64,000 nucleotides of DNA from contig NC_087071.1 of NCBI RefSeq assembly GCF_963678635.1, positions 18,353,613-18,417,612 on the forward strand. The letters are read 5' to 3'. This stretch comes from Symsagittifera roscoffensis (lineage: Eukaryota > Xenacoelomorpha > Acoela > Convolutidae). The notes beneath the pieces are model-generated. The model saw only the letters and a program-made list of their open reading frames with translations. It did not search any database and was not told the DNA's origin. The position numbers and the translations under genes are program-made. Below, piece after piece: positions 1 through 12,986 of the stretch; position 1 is the stretch's first letter; every line of letters begins with the position of its first letter.

Positions 1-247
1 CTTGAAAAAGTGTCAAGGTTGTTCACGCTTAAATTTGATTTTCTGCTGCTAACTTCTAAATTTTTTACGTTTTACAGATTTTAAAGGAAGGCAATATCTT
101 TTGTCGAACAGCAAGGAAATAAATGTTACCAAAAAGTAATTAATCTTCTAGATTCAAAAATGGATTTAATATTTCAGACTTTCCAGATTTCATACAAAAT
201 TTACATGAATGTGAAAAATGAGAAGTTTGAAGGTTGAGATTTGAACG

Positions 248-708
248 TGAAAATGGTTGATGTCGATTCCGAACTTCTCATTGAATTGGACAGACCGATT
301 TTGTTTGAGAGATAGAAAGCAAGAAATTTAGGGAATTTTCGTTGGTCACCATGTATAATCTACCGCTGCAGTTTCCCCTACCGCTGCATTTTACCCTACC
401 GGTGGTGAAAAGGGTTGATTTCGATTCCGAACTTTGATTGAATTGGACAGACCGATTTTGTTTGAGAGATAGAGAGCAAGAGATTTAGGGAATTTTCGTT
501 GGTCACCATGTATAATCCACCGCTGCAGTTTCCCCTACCGGTGGCTGCAGTTTCCCCTACCGCTGCATTTAACCCTACCGGTGGTGAAAAGGGTTGATTT
601 CGATTCCGAAATTTGATTGAATTGGACAGACCGATTTTGTTTGAGAGATAGAGAGCAAGAGATTTAGGGAGTTTTTGTTGGTCACCATGTATAATCTACC
701 GCTGCAGT
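248..708. repeat. Three-copy tandem repeat, unit about 160-180 bp
   Basis: Three consecutive copies begin near 257, 415 and 595 with TTGAT(G/T)TCGATTCCGAA, and each runs to GGTCACCATGTATAATC. Inside the units a shorter motif, CCGCTGCAGTTTCCCCTACC, is itself repeated, which explains why the second unit is about 22 bp longer than the first. The third copy breaks off near 708, where the sequence becomes unique. No gene is evident in the unit. Confidence 0.85.
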
Positions 709-882
709 CTCTGGTGGAAAGCCAACATATAAGGGGAGCCCCTTTTCCCATTGAAAGCTTATTTGTACTGGTATCGGTGCCTCCCTCTGTATATCAAGTT
801 TCAACAAGGTTTCTGTTGTTGTTATGGTGCCCATTCTAGGGGCCAATTTTTTCGGCGTTCGAAAAACCGAGTCAACCTTCAT
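682..882 (-). CDS. Short open frame, possible exon remnant
   Basis: A 66-codon minus-strand frame. Its last residues (ETAAVDYTW) come from the neighbouring tandem repeat, but the stretch before that (around APRMGTITTTETLLKL and QISFQWEKGLPLYVGF) has a composition less AT-biased than the surrounding DNA and reads like protein. I do not recognise a family, and no clear splice pair defines an exon. It could be a remnant of a transposon or host exon, or chance. Confidence 0.15.
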   Translation of the reverse strand: MKVDSVFRTPKKLAPRMGTITTTETLLKLDIQREAPIPVQISFQWEKGLPLYVGFPPETAAVDYTW

Positions 883-899
883 GCTTCACGCACTGATCT

Positions 900-2465
900 T
901 TTCATGAATTGTGTATGAACGCACGCAAGTTGACTAATGTTGACTAATGACCACAAAGTGAAAGAAAGGGGCCAGATTACACTTTTTCAGAAGCGTTTTG
1001 AATATTTGAAAAAAATTCAGATGTGGTTACATTTAGTATCACAAAAAAGCTTCGATTACGTGATCGAGAATCCATTAAAATATAACGAACTATGGTGAAA
1101 CTTAACTCAGTTTCGATTAAAACAATTTAACTTTTTTGAAGTTCGTATGTTTTTTTTCAGCAAAAGCCACCACTCATCTACAGCAATAACCACCAATAAT
1201 TATCAAATATTTTCGAAATGAAAAGTTGTCACATTGGGTTAATTTTGACAACAAAGAAACAATCAAGAATATTTTATTGAACTAGCAAAGCCGTGAGTTT
1301 ATTTCAGTTTTTTCAGTAATCTGGACAGCCTTTGTTTGTTTCTTTGTGTTCATTGACATTGTTCCAACTGTCTGATAGCTATGTCATTGAAAACCACTCG
1401 TTTTGTGAGTTTCTGGGGAAGAAAATTTTTTTTTGTTGTTGTTGATTGATTTCAATCAAGCGTTTTTCAGTTGTTGCGCCGCTTAAAAAGATATTTATTA
1501 TATTATAATTGTTGCGGACAACTTTATTTAAATCTTACAAAATTTTGAATTTTTTTTGGAATTGATTGATAGCACTCAAAAACTTCTCCAAAAACTTAAA
1601 AACCGAAATTTTTCGAGCATCCTTGATATGTGCTGAGAGTTGCAGAAAAAAAAACTTTTTTATTTTAATTAACTTTTCATGCCAGCAAGTAATCAAAATC
1701 GAAGAAACCTACAAGATTAATTTTTTCCAGAACACCAAAAATCTGTAAGGATCAACTCAGGCGCTATGTGTAAACAACTGAGCACGGAAATTTGACGTTT
1801 TCGCACTAATTTTACAGTAAGACAATAATACAAGGTGATACAAACAATGATGACAGCTAACACAAACAATTGTTTGCATAATTTCAACAAAATCTGAAGC
1901 TATTTTCTTGAGCAATAATCACTACAGCTACAAACATTTTTATCTATTTTTCAAATTTGCATACAATTTTCTCAACTGTAGGAAAAAAATTCATCAGTCT
2001 ATATTGCGCGAATATGCTAATTATCTCCAAGAGACGAGCAGAAAATTTCCAATATCAAAATTTTTTGAAAATTCAAAAACAGAAAAAATATTCCAACAGG
2101 AGACTCACATCATAAATAATTTCGTATGACAATCGTACATCATAGATTATGTTTGTATGAAATTTTTGTTTTATTTTCACTAAATAAATGTTTTGGCGTA
2201 TAGAAAAAGATACAGGATTCCTTAAAAGTTTTGAATGCAGAAGTCCCAACACTATATTTAATTCGCATCTCATTTCAAACAATCTTTCATTTTCGATTAG
2301 AGAAATTTTAAAATGACAAAACCTGCTTGATCTAATGAAATCTTTTTAATTGGTAGCGAAACATAGGAAAGCGGTATACGCGGAAAGTTGATTGTCTTCA
2401 TGGCCACGAAAAGCTTGAGGCCCTAAATTTGTTAGCTAGAATCGAAGGTTAACCTCTTTTTACCA
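900..2465. other. No gene seen
   Basis: AT-rich sequence with homopolymer runs and only short open frames of AT-driven composition. Several TTTTTCAG strings occur but none is attached to a convincing exon. Confidence 0.5.
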
Positions 2466-2470
2466 TTAGG

Positions 2471-3325
2471 TATCCGCGCCGAGCGCCAATGGATTTAATC
2501 GATTATATTGTCATAATATGGTCAGTATCTATAAAATGACAAAGTAATTGATTATAAACCATTAAAAATGGATTATAATTCTAATATTTTTGTTGTCAAT
2601 ATAATCCATGATAATCATAATATTTTTTGAGAGTTTTTCATCAAAAATACATTTTTTTTTCAAAGTTATCTCATTTCCTGTTTAGTGAAGTTGCTACGCA
2701 TTACGTTTCATAAAATCTTACATTTCACATTAAAATTTATATTTTTTTGTCTCAACTTTTTAAATCCATCTTAGTTTAACACTTCATACTACTTTTTGTT
2801 TTACCACAACCACCCCGTTTATCCCCCAAGGCTTACACCCTTACCAAATAACACGACCTCCCCCCAGCTTACCCTCTATTTACCCAAACCCTCAAATTGG
2901 GGGAGTTACAAAAGGCTTGATGGGGCGATGGGATGACGTTGAGACATGGCATTTAGAAAAAGACATTGCATGCATTTTGCAAGTTTCTCGCAAAATTTGC
3001 GAAAATTTGCAAAAGAATCGAATTTGGTTCTAAAAATAAAATAGCTTATAATCATATATAATGGATTAGAAAGCATTTTTATTTCAAAATTAATCAATTA
3101 TAACGTATTCACTTGGCAAAAATAATCAATTTCAGTGGCAAAAACAATGGATTATAATCGGTTATGATGGACTATAATGGATTATTGTTTTTTCAAAAAA
3201 AAATTGTATGTATTGTTAATATAATATCGTGATCTGAATTTCACATCTGTAATGGGTTATAATGGATTATTTTTGGCTCGGGAATCCACTATATTTGGTT
3301 AGAATCCATGGGCGCTCGATGCAGA
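2471..3325. mobile_element. Non-autonomous TIR element rich in ATAATC/GATTAT
   Basis: The ends form imperfect inverted repeats: GAGCGCCAATGGAT at 2481-2494 against the reverse complement of 3304-3317 (one mismatch), with weaker pairing a few bases further out. Next to each end lie many copies of GATTATAATGGATTA-like sequence. The middle has a C-rich tract (2811-2910) and a segment around 2930-3010 (GACGTTGAGA, GCATGCATTTTGC). The same parts in inverted order occur at 46360-47320 and 51600-52399, and the left half occurs at 16046-16555 and 17290-17590. There is no coding sequence and no clear target-site duplication. Confidence 0.65.
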
Positions 3326-4020
3326 TAAGTTTTTTCCACACACATCTCTTTTTTTGATAGTATTGAGATCAAGTTTCAACGCTGGTCAAATTAAAAATAC
3401 TAGAGCTTTAATTGTGTACAAGATCTTACCGCCATTAAACGAGTATCAACTTATAGCAAATAACCTTGTGGTCAGTTCTTTTTGTAGTTTAGAACTACCA
3501 AGTTTCCACAAAGTGTATGTTTTGGAGTTCTTTTTTAGGTTGAGGTGATTTATCCGTTTTACAGCCGTCTTTGGTGCGAGCTTTTGTAAACTAACTACTA
3601 GCTGGATACTTTTAAAAATCATTTCCGAGTATCTGGAGTTTTCTAAATTTTCAAAACAGCAAAACTTTGCGGCAGCATTCGTGTTTCTATAAGAGCCTTA
3701 CATAAAAGTTCACTTTTGTATGAGAAGCATACTTCATTCTTTATGCTGGCGGTAAAAAAATTTTCAAATAAATGTTCTGGTTCATAAAAAACACTACAAA
3801 ATTTTTTAAAAATTTTGAGGAGTTTTATGAGTAAAAACTGTCCATTAATTGTTTTCAACGGCAATCAAAACGTGGTTTAATTAAATGTGGTTGGATGCCA
3901 GTGGAAGGTCGCCAGTGATGTTGCTGCTGTCAGGTGTGAGTGGAGTTGCGAATTACTTGCGGATCGACTACGAGATAAAAAAAAAGCAATTTGACAACAA
4001 ACAAAACAGCTAATTATAAA
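3326..4020. other. No gene seen
   Basis: AT-rich sequence with only short open frames. I see no motif, repeat or splice-bounded exon. Confidence 0.4.
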
Positions 4021-4023
4021 AAA

Positions 4024-5301
4024 GGATCAAATCTAACGGAGCAAATGCAGACGAAAAGATTTGCAATTTTAGGTGAACTTAGTTACAGGTCTCTAAACTG
4101 ATCGAAATGAAAACTACCCTGAAAATGGCTTCAGCTCAACCACTGAGACAGTCTCGCAAACACATTAACGCCCTAACAAGCTATCTGCTCAACGCAATGC
4201 TGGCGAAAAGAGAAGCCACAAGAACAGAAAAAATGTAAACCTAGCGAGCAAAAAATTTCGAGAGCAATTACTTCAGACAGCCAGATTACCTAAATAGCGC
4301 ACATCTTTTTAATTGAAACAACACCAAAAAACTTATAAAGTCTCGCCATGATCCTAACAGATATTACAGTCCCAAGTTATACCAAAAGGTTCCGCGCAAA
4401 CTCCCATGCGAAAAACCGAAACCAAAATAATTTTTCGACGATGGAACCATGGATATTAAAATCAAGGCTTAATTTTGCTGATCAAAATGACATTAGATGT
4501 AAAATTTTGCATATCGGCAAAATAAGCACAAGCTTTTAAAATTTTGAACTGTGACCCTCGAAACCGCTAAAATTGAGAATGACAAATTGGTGAACAAATT
4601 TATGAAAAGTGAACAATTTGAATGTTTTTTTTTTTATAATTATAAGGGTCGCAACTCAACTTTCAAATAGTTGTTATAAGAGCATAGAAGAACAATTAAA
4701 CTTTTAGAAGAAAATTACCCAGACATTTACTGTGTCGATATACAAACAGGAAATGTTACCTCTAATGCAATTTTGAGCAGCTACACTTGGGTTTGATTTC
4801 AATTTCGATAGTTACCAGCTGTCCTCCTCTTGACATTCGAACTCGCGGAATTTTGCCCCCTCAAACGCCAGAACAACCCTGTAGCTGGTCCAAAAACTGT
4901 TTTGAATTATATTTTTCTTCATAGAAATTTACGCTGATCATTTGGAACAGGGAATTTTTTTGGTATAACTTGGGACTAAATTTTCTGCAGGGATCACGGC
5001 GTGAATTTCTATTTGTTCGTTTTTTTTTCGTTCAATTAAAAAAGATTAATTTTCCTCGAAATTTTTTTAATATGTTTTTTTTTCTGTTCTTGTGGCTCCT
5101 ATCTTCGCCAGCATTTCGTTAAGCAGCAAGCTATGGTATGGCGTTGACGAGTGTTTTCGAGACTGTCTCAGTCATTGAGCTCCAGCAATTGTCAGAGCAG
5201 CACTCATTTCGAACCATTTCACGGTTTGTGAACTAGGATCTACCAAAACTGCATATCTTCTGATCTGTTTTTGCTCTTTAAGTTTTGGTCAAACTAAGCC
5301 C
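4024..5301. repeat. Long decayed inverted repeat, arms about 370 bp
   Basis: The left arm (about 4024-4395) pairs with the reverse complement of the right arm (about 4940-5301). Matching blocks in order are GCAAATGCAGAC/GCAAAAACAGAT, CTGAGACAGTCTCG (identical), AATGCTGGCGAA (identical apart from the flanks), GCCACAAGAACAGAAAAAA (identical) and CCCAAGTTATACCAAAA (identical). The spacer, about 540 bp, has no recognised content. Indels separate the blocks, so this is an old foldback and not a recent hairpin. Both arms contain a related reading frame; see the findings. Confidence 0.8.
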
Positions 5302-5384
5302 GGTTTCTTTTTTTTTACTGTTTCTTTGCGTTCAACTCTCTTCTCCAACTGTAGGTTGGCTACCCGTACTGACAAAAATGGTTT

Positions 5385-5495
5385 CCGTTCGATTCAAATT
5401 GATTTTAAATCGATTTTAAATCGATCCAAATTTATTAACCATGTAGATTCTACGAAAAGAGATCCATTTTAAATTGATTTGAATCGATCTTTTTT
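5385..5495. repeat. Hairpin-forming inverted repeat (TCGATT-rich)
   Basis: GATTCAAATTGATTTTAAA near 5391-5409 pairs with the reverse complement of the segment near 5468-5486, with a few mismatches, around a loop of roughly 60 bp. ATCGATTTTAAATCGAT in the left arm is also locally palindromic. Confidence 0.6.
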
Positions 5496-5499
5496 AAGA

Positions 5500-7089
5500 T
5501 TTTAAATCGTATTAACTCAATTTCGATAGATGTTTTGGCACACTAAAGTCAATTTTTTGCTAACAAGTCAAAAAACATGCTATTTAGAAAACTATTTGTA
5601 ATATTTTATTCTTGATTTTTTAAATAATAACACACGTGCCAGATGTTTCAGAATTCAAGAAATAAATAAAAAACATTAATATAAACCAGATTTTAAGTTT
5701 AAAAATATGCAATAAAATTATCAAAAAACTAGCAATGTAAATCAGATATTGGGCAAAACCAATTTATCAAATCGAGAAAAAAAATGCTAAAAATCAAAAT
5801 TTGAGCTCAAAACTATGCTACAAAAATCTAGAAAATCATCAGTGTTAATCAGATTTCGCGCATTAACATATCTAACAAAACAAGAAAGTTGTCAAAATAA
5901 ACCAAATCTTTTATATTCCTCGTCATATCAAGACTGCTCTTAACAAAGCAAAGCCCTGAATTCCTTGACTTCTTTGATTTTTGTCTGAATTTTTTTCAAA
6001 AACGAAGCGCCGCACTTTTTGTTAAGTACAAATTAGCAAAGCATCCAAAAGACCAATTAAGATGCTTCAATTTAATTTGAAACGATTTCAATTACGGATT
6101 TAGTCTCTACATACCCATTTCTTGCACCAAACATATCGCGCGTTAATTGTCCAAATTGGTTAAGCTGGAAATTTTTTAAGCCCCATAATTTCAATAAAAT
6201 GGATTTCATTTGAAACATCTTTTTAAATTTGAGCTCAGGACACAAATATTCCGTCTTTTTTCAACATTAATCGGAACGAAAATTATAATAAGTTTGAAAA
6301 CTATTTTGTTATTACCATAGAAAACCAACTGCGCTTGAAATTTTAAACTAGAAAGACGCTTGAACTCTAAAACCAAAAACCAAGAAATCCGGCTTTATTA
6401 TTCAGTTCAATTTTGAGCTTCAGATGAAAGCAAGAGAAAGTTGGCGAAGAATCACTCTGAAAAGAAATGATTGGTTTTTTGAATTTTTTCTTTGCATTTG
6501 TAATGTTTAAAAAAACATGTGATCTTTAGGTTCCAGGGCTGAATGTATTCGCAATTGGTGTTTATAAAAACGCATCGCGTTCTAGTTTAAAAGCAATCGC
6601 TGGATCATTTCTGAGGACCTATTCTTACGATTCGTTTGACCACTTCTCAAACGATTTTGAGCAGGTGAGCACATGTTTAGTTTACTAGTTTACTATATCA
6701 ATCTATTAATACCTTTAGTTATATGTGCAGTTATAACTTCAGTTAATGCTCTATTTAAGCAAAAAAACGAATTGTTGAATTTTTTTTTATCATGCAATGT
6801 AACGTAAAAAATTAGTTTGATACAAAATTAAAAGCCGATAGAAAAGATGTTGCGTAAATAAGTCTAAGAAAAGTTTTCGCTATTGATACTATTATGGTGT
6901 TATGTATGCACGCTAATTAAATCAATCAATCGATTACAAGTGCCGAGAAAAACGGTCCGAAATTTATTATTTTGAGTCGTATATACATAGAGCAAAACAA
7001 GCGAGTCCTTATATTCGCTTTGTTTAAAAAAAGAGATCGACCGTTTAGTACTTCAACTGATAGCTCAATTGTTAGCAAAAATTCAGGTT
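5500..7089. other. No gene seen
   Basis: AT-rich sequence up to the first assembly gap. I found no exon, RNA gene or repeat I could support. Confidence 0.4.
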
Positions 7090-7289
7090 NNNNNNNNNNN
7101 NNNNNNNNNNNNNNNNNNNNNNNNNNNNNNNNNNNNNNNNNNNNNNNNNNNNNNNNNNNNNNNNNNNNNNNNNNNNNNNNNNNNNNNNNNNNNNNNNNNN
7201 NNNNNNNNNNNNNNNNNNNNNNNNNNNNNNNNNNNNNNNNNNNNNNNNNNNNNNNNNNNNNNNNNNNNNNNNNNNNNNNNNNNNNNNNN
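7090..7289. other. Assembly gap (200 N)
   Basis: Exactly 200 N. The round length suggests a placeholder and not a measured distance. Open frames crossing it are artefacts. Confidence 0.98.
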
Positions 7290-9640
7290 GTGATATTCCA
7301 TCATAAATATAATTGGTGTTCTATAAAAACTAGGTTAGAACTGGTTCCACCCATCCGGGGTTTAAAGAGTTTTTAGTTTTTTATTGTACGATGTAGTGAA
7401 GGACGGGTGATTCAGTTTCTTTTTGAAGTTGCAAGCATTGACTTCTTGGAGAAAGGAGAAGTGTGGTTGTTCGTGTTTGACGGAGTAAGATTGTTATGTT
7501 CGTGTTTCTAGATGGGTCTCGTTGATCGTGGTAGACGTGGGTCATTGCGTCAAGACTTCTGATCGATGCAATGATGTATCAATTTTGTTAAGTTTAGAGC
7601 AAGACTACGTGCAGGGCGAAGTTTGATTTTTCCGTGTGAAGTGCCAAATGACTAGGATCGGAACGTGTAATCGACATCAAGATAGCCACTTTGAAATCAC
7701 TTTGAAACCGTTGTAATCCCATAGAACAATTTCATTCGTCGATTTTCCAAAACGATCCTGAAAATTTTGCTTGTAGGGAATATCCCCAAATACTAAAGAC
7801 TGACATCCAACATTTCAATTAACCAATGTTATAAGATTTGTTCGTGGGTTCCACTGACAGTGCTTTTGCTTGAAATATCCGCATATCTAGATATTAAATC
7901 ATATGAACAACTTATTTAGTCCAGTAATTAACAAAGTTTCGGAATCCACTTAAAGTTTGCAGAATTCGCCTACAGTTGCGGAATCCAGAACAACTAGCTT
8001 TAATCACTTGTTGCAGAATTCAAGACAAAAAATTGAGCCGACAAAGTTTCTGTTACCGGTATTTGTACGCGGAATCCAATAAGCATTTTAAAATGAAATA
8101 AACTTACATTTTGGAAAATGTATAAAAATTTGTCTTTGGAACCCAGGAACATACAGACACAAAAATTTGCGCCTATCCAGTGCACAGTTTGACCTTGATA
8201 TGAAAAAGTTTAGACGAAAAATCTAAGAGATTCCTTATTAAAAGCAGCACTTTATGTCATAAATTGACACTCAAACTCAATATTTGATCTCGAGGTTACA
8301 ATTTTTTTTCTCCTTGTTTTCGTTAGAAAACTACTATTTTTTCCCCTCAAATATCAACTAATTCTGAAATTGTTTCAAAGTTATCATAGCTTGGTTAGTT
8401 TAGTTTTTTGTTTCTTTTTTAAATTTTGTTAGTCGCGTTCTTTTGTATAAAACAAGTAGAGTTAAACTAAAAAATTTTTCGATATTGGGAAGAGAAATTT
8501 TTTCTTCTGGTCAAAAAATCACGATCAGAGTTGAGATTGATCAAGTTATGTCAATATTTTTGGGTGCTTTTTTAGAAAAAAACTATCTTCAATAGTTTCA
8601 TTTTGTCAAAAATTATATCGGAGAAAATCACAATGAAGTTATCTATATATCTGTCTTTTTCAGAAAAATGAAAAAAGGCTGTCCCATAGGTTAGTTTTTT
8701 GTGTGTTGTTATAGTATGCCTCGTCAGTTCGTCCAGCTATTTTGTTTGACAGGAATTGTTTTCATAATGACTCAGTATCATGAAACCTTAGTCTTTCTCG
8801 CACTTCCTTAGTCTCAATTTCAACGATTTTGAGGTATCAATCTCATCTGACCTGGTCTAAATCGGTCTGACTTGTTAAATAGTTGAGGTGTACAAAAAGC
8901 ATTCAAGAGCTAGAGGTTGATAAGGATCGGTCGTTAATAAGAACTTAACAACCCAAAATCTTGGTATCAGGCGAGAAGCCAGAGTTTTTTCGAAACATGA
9001 ACATTGCAAAAGTAACAGGCTGATTCGAGCAAAATTAGTTTTGTAAGATTCGATGACTTTTTAAGAGTCTGAGTTTCAGTGAAACAACAAATGCATTGCA
9101 CAAATATCAGGCTAAATTCAGCATCATTTGGAGTTTCCGTCACTACACTCCCTCTTTATCTCATCTTAAACTAGCTTCTTAATTGAAAGAGACTGCGGCC
9201 ACCGCAAAAATTAGCCAAAAGAAACCACACAGCACTCTCGTTACACAACTTTCCAAATTAACTTCACTTCATCAATCAGCTAACAAAACACAGAGAAATA
9301 AACGGCCTAAATTCTTCCCGACCTATGATTATTGCAGTGTTGCCCGAAAAATCTGGAAAACGGTACGCTTTCTAAATGGATCCTGGTATTGGTAGTTGGG
9401 CACCCACTTAAATATGACATAGCAAAAGCGTTCAATGCTTGTTTTCGTACCTCCAAAAAATTTTAGAAAAACAAAAAGTTAAAATGTCAAACGTGGCAAC
9501 AACAAACTAAACAAGCCATGGTGGGTAGTAACCCCTCACAATCGATCCGCTTGCATGTAGAACCGCTTGCTTTTAATTACTTGACTGTTTTATTTAATCC
9601 TTTGCTGCATGATAATAGTATACCTCAAAAATGAATTACT
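7290..9640. other. No gene seen
   Basis: Unique-looking AT-rich sequence between the gap and the retrotransposon remnant. A short frame at 9183-9395 has no recognisable domain. Confidence 0.4.
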
Positions 9641-9649
9641 TCCAATTTA

Positions 9650-11190
9650 ACCCCCATGGCCAAACCTGATAAGGACCATATCATTTTCACATCGTACAAG
9701 CCTCCTTGACTTTTGTGCTCCATTTTTAGAAAGGCTTATTCATCGCTTTTTCAAAAAGATCTTCACAAACGCCACACGCCATGCTGGCTCCACCGTAACC
9801 GCACCCTCTACCCTTGTAATTTTTATCACTGATTTTTAAAACCAAAACCGCCTTCTCTTACATTTTGTGATAGCCGCAATTGATCTTTCAAAACCTATAA
9901 AAATGGTATGTCGAAAAAAACTAGTTGAATTCGTTCAAGACACATCGCAGCCAAAAGAGAACCGCTGCCAAAAGTCGCCACTATTTTCAACAAACAAGTA
10001 TCCCATATAAAAAGTTTCACTGTGGAGTTGCCCAAGGCTCTATTTTATCACCGACTTTCATTTTATCTCTTTCCCCCGAAATGTTCGTCTCACCTCATAC
10101 ACCGATGATTTCCCCTTTCGCCCAAAGTCAAGATATTAAGGCAGCATCACGCCTCACTAAGTGGCTATCTGCACTCTTTTTTTACATTCTGTAAGCTAGC
10201 TTTCGCGTCATCTAAAGGAGCTGTTATCTTTCTTTGGCGTTACACAAAGATTTTAACAAAACTCCAACTGTCTCATTAAACAACCTTAGGGGTTAAATTT
10301 GACCAAGCCCTAAACTTCGCAGTTCACTGCAAGAGATCTGGTGACAAGGTTCTTTGCATGAACGGAGTCCTGAAGGCGGGAATAAGTCTAAAAAACCTAC
10401 CTCTAACCTGCAAAGCTTAATTTTGCCTTATCTTATGTTATGCCTCCCCGACCTGACAGCGTGCCAGCATCAGAACTACCTTCAATCTCCTGCGTTTCAC
10501 CCAAAGTTAAGCCCTCCCTCTGTGCTCCGTGTAATCACTGCCTCAATTTTTTGATATCTATTGCCCAGTTGCACAGTGAAGTCGAGATCCTGAACAGTGC
10601 AAACCATCAATCTCTTTTATCTTCTCAGTTTTTATTATGCACATACGTTTGCATCATCCAAATAGTTTTTTATCACTTTGACACTAACCTCGTTTTCAAG
10701 TTAGACAATTCAATTTAAATTCTTTTGAAGATGACTCAGACTTCCTTTTAACCGACCAAAACCGGTCACTTAACCTTAACCACTCAGAAGAATTTACACT
10801 TTTGTTTTCAACCACCACAAATTTTCTCTAAAAAAACCACACAAATCTTCTTATCAAGTTCGTAGCACAAACGCTTCTTTCAACAAAACTTTATATTCCA
10901 CCTCCAAGCATCGACCTCTCTGAACAGTCCTTTCCCAGAATCAACCATTTCAAGCTTTCTCGACTTCGGTCTTGTTCCAGTCGGCTTTTCAACACATACC
11001 TTGCCCGCTTAGACGACCTATTTTCCCCACTTTGAGCTTACTGTCTACTGTCACCACCCTCCCCAGAAACCCCTCCCCGTTTCACTCCCAGAGACCAGTG
11101 GTTAATGCCAGTTGAAGTAGCGAAGTTCCTTAGCCTGGAGACGGATGAGCCAAACCCGCACAACATGTGCTACAGAAGGAAAGAAAGAGC
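9650..11190 (+). mobile_element. Non-LTR retrotransposon (LINE) reverse transcriptase remnant
   Basis: Several reverse-transcriptase landmarks appear in the right order on the plus strand but in different frames: AAIDLSK at 9873-9893 (catalytic Asp block), GVAQGSILSP at 10024-10053 (the usual G-x-PQG-S-xLSP block, with A for P), and YTDDF at 10098-10112 (the YxDD active site) in another frame. LGVKFDQALNFAVHCK follows from 10286 in a third context, typical of the region downstream of the polymerase core. Near 10950-11150, LARLD and PVEVAKFLSLE resemble the C-terminal tail of such proteins. Upstream endonuclease sequence is not visible, so this is a 5'-truncated, frameshifted copy. I cannot assign the clade with certainty; a Jockey/CR1-like group is a guess. 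The region is more C-rich than its surroundings. Confidence 0.85.
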
Positions 11191-12980
11191 ATCCTTCGAT
11201 GACTTTTTCAAGAGTCAGCAATTTCAAACAGCAGTTTAAATAGCTTTAACTCGCTGTCTGAACCTAATTTTGAAAATGAAAAACTTTTCTCTTGTTAAGC
11301 GTCAGTTTTCCTTATCGAACAGCAGAAGTGCAAATTTAACGAAAAAAATATCGATTGTTTAATTTCGAAAGTAGACTGTCATTTTCAGATTTTTTAAGAG
11401 TCCTAGTGAATAGTGAAAACCCCTCTACATTTCTTCTTTCAAGTGAACTTCTAAAAAAGTTTCTAGCTCAAACTTGATTTTTTTTTGCATTTGACGTATG
11501 ACTTTCAGCTCAGCTGTCAAATAGCAAAAACAAACAAAAAAACGTGATGACTACCTGTTCCAAAAGTGGAAATTACTATTGAAATTCGCAGCAGTATAAA
11601 AAAATAACCTTCAGTTCCAGTTTTTTTTAATCCAAAATTTGTAGAAAAAAGATCAGTCAAAAATTGTTTTGTTGATATTCAAAAAGCTGTAAGGTCATAC
11701 ATTAACTTTTTGAAATTGTTGGTTTTTTCTGTTTCTTTTCGTCCTTTTACTTTTTTCAAACTTGACTCTGTTGACTTTTTCCGTAACGTGAGTGTGAAAA
11801 ATGAAAAAAGCTCAAAACAGCCTTGTTTTGTTCCTGTTTTCCAGATGTTTTTGAGAGCCGATGAACATAATGAAGGTTTTTATTAATAGGGTTATGAATT
11901 TTTTTCAGGAAAAAAATCTTAAATTTGTTCGCGCTCAATTTATGATTTCTTGGCCTTTGACGTTTGATTTCTTTTCAAATTCATTTCCTTTCTAAAAGGA
12001 AGGCAAACTCCGCCATCGAACAGCAAAATGCACAATAAGAAAAATTGATCGACTTCCAACTTCGAGAGTGGAATTTATTTTCAGATTTTCATCAGAATGC
12101 AAAATTTACATCTTGAACCAAATTTCTGAAAATGGGTTAACTTTATCAAAATGCACCAAAAAAAATTATTCGTGAAATTTAAAGAGCTTGAAGGACATTA
12201 GGTTTTTTTCTTCCAATTTCAAAAGTTGAGGTTTTTTCAAAAAAGCAAGTCAGTGTTTTTCGCTGTTTTCTTGCGTTCATCACTATATTCCACCTGTTAG
12301 TGGGCTATGTTACAAACGTTCAGTTTCAATGTTATTTTATTTGATTCTTTTCTTTTTTTTGAGTGAATGTTTCTAAAGTTTATTCCAAAAGTTCAAATGT
12401 TCAATTGAAAAAATTCAATGGTCGTTCCTAAAGTTCAAATGTTCAATTGAAAAAATTCTGAAAATTTTTTGAAATTTAATTTCCGAAAGTTTTGATTTTT
12501 TAGATAATTTTTTCTTGTTTTTCTAATCTTCGCTTCCACAAAAATTGTTTTAGTTTTTGCCAATTTCACTATGACCGTAAATTATGCCTAGGTTCAGATC
12601 TTTTTATCAAACTACCCAGAAAAAACGACACTTAATTGAAAAAAAAATTGTAGTTTTTTTGAGACTATTGTCGGAAAATTCTGTGCTTCTTGCACAATAA
12701 CCAGCTATCGTTGCCTAATTCTGAATAAATTTTACTACTTGCACTCAATCAGCACGAATCTGTGAAGCAGTTAAAATATGTGATTTTAAAATTGATTTTT
12801 CTGAGGAATAAAAATCTATTATGATTCTTGAAACTGGATTCAACTTTCAAAACTTGCATCTATAATCGACTAAAAGATACGACATTTTCACAGTTCATCT
12901 GTAGTTGCAGTTATTTCAATACTATTTTCAAATTTATGTTTGGTAAATTTCAGCAATCAAAGTAATGTAAAACAGTTGCA
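11190..12980. other. No gene seen
   Basis: AT-rich. A short local duplication (GTTCAAATGTTCAATTGAAAAAATTC) lies at about 12391-12456. Nothing else can be supported. Confidence 0.4.
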
Positions 12981-12986
12981 TTTCAG

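Noticed and set aside
248-708. Evenly spaced repeats that could suggest a CRISPR array
   Set aside because: Units are about 160-180 bp, contiguous, without unique spacers, and the setting is eukaryotic.
6972-7376. 134-codon open frame on the plus strand
   Set aside because: It crosses the 200-base N gap, so most of it is unknown sequence. Two smaller frames here are artefacts of the same gap.
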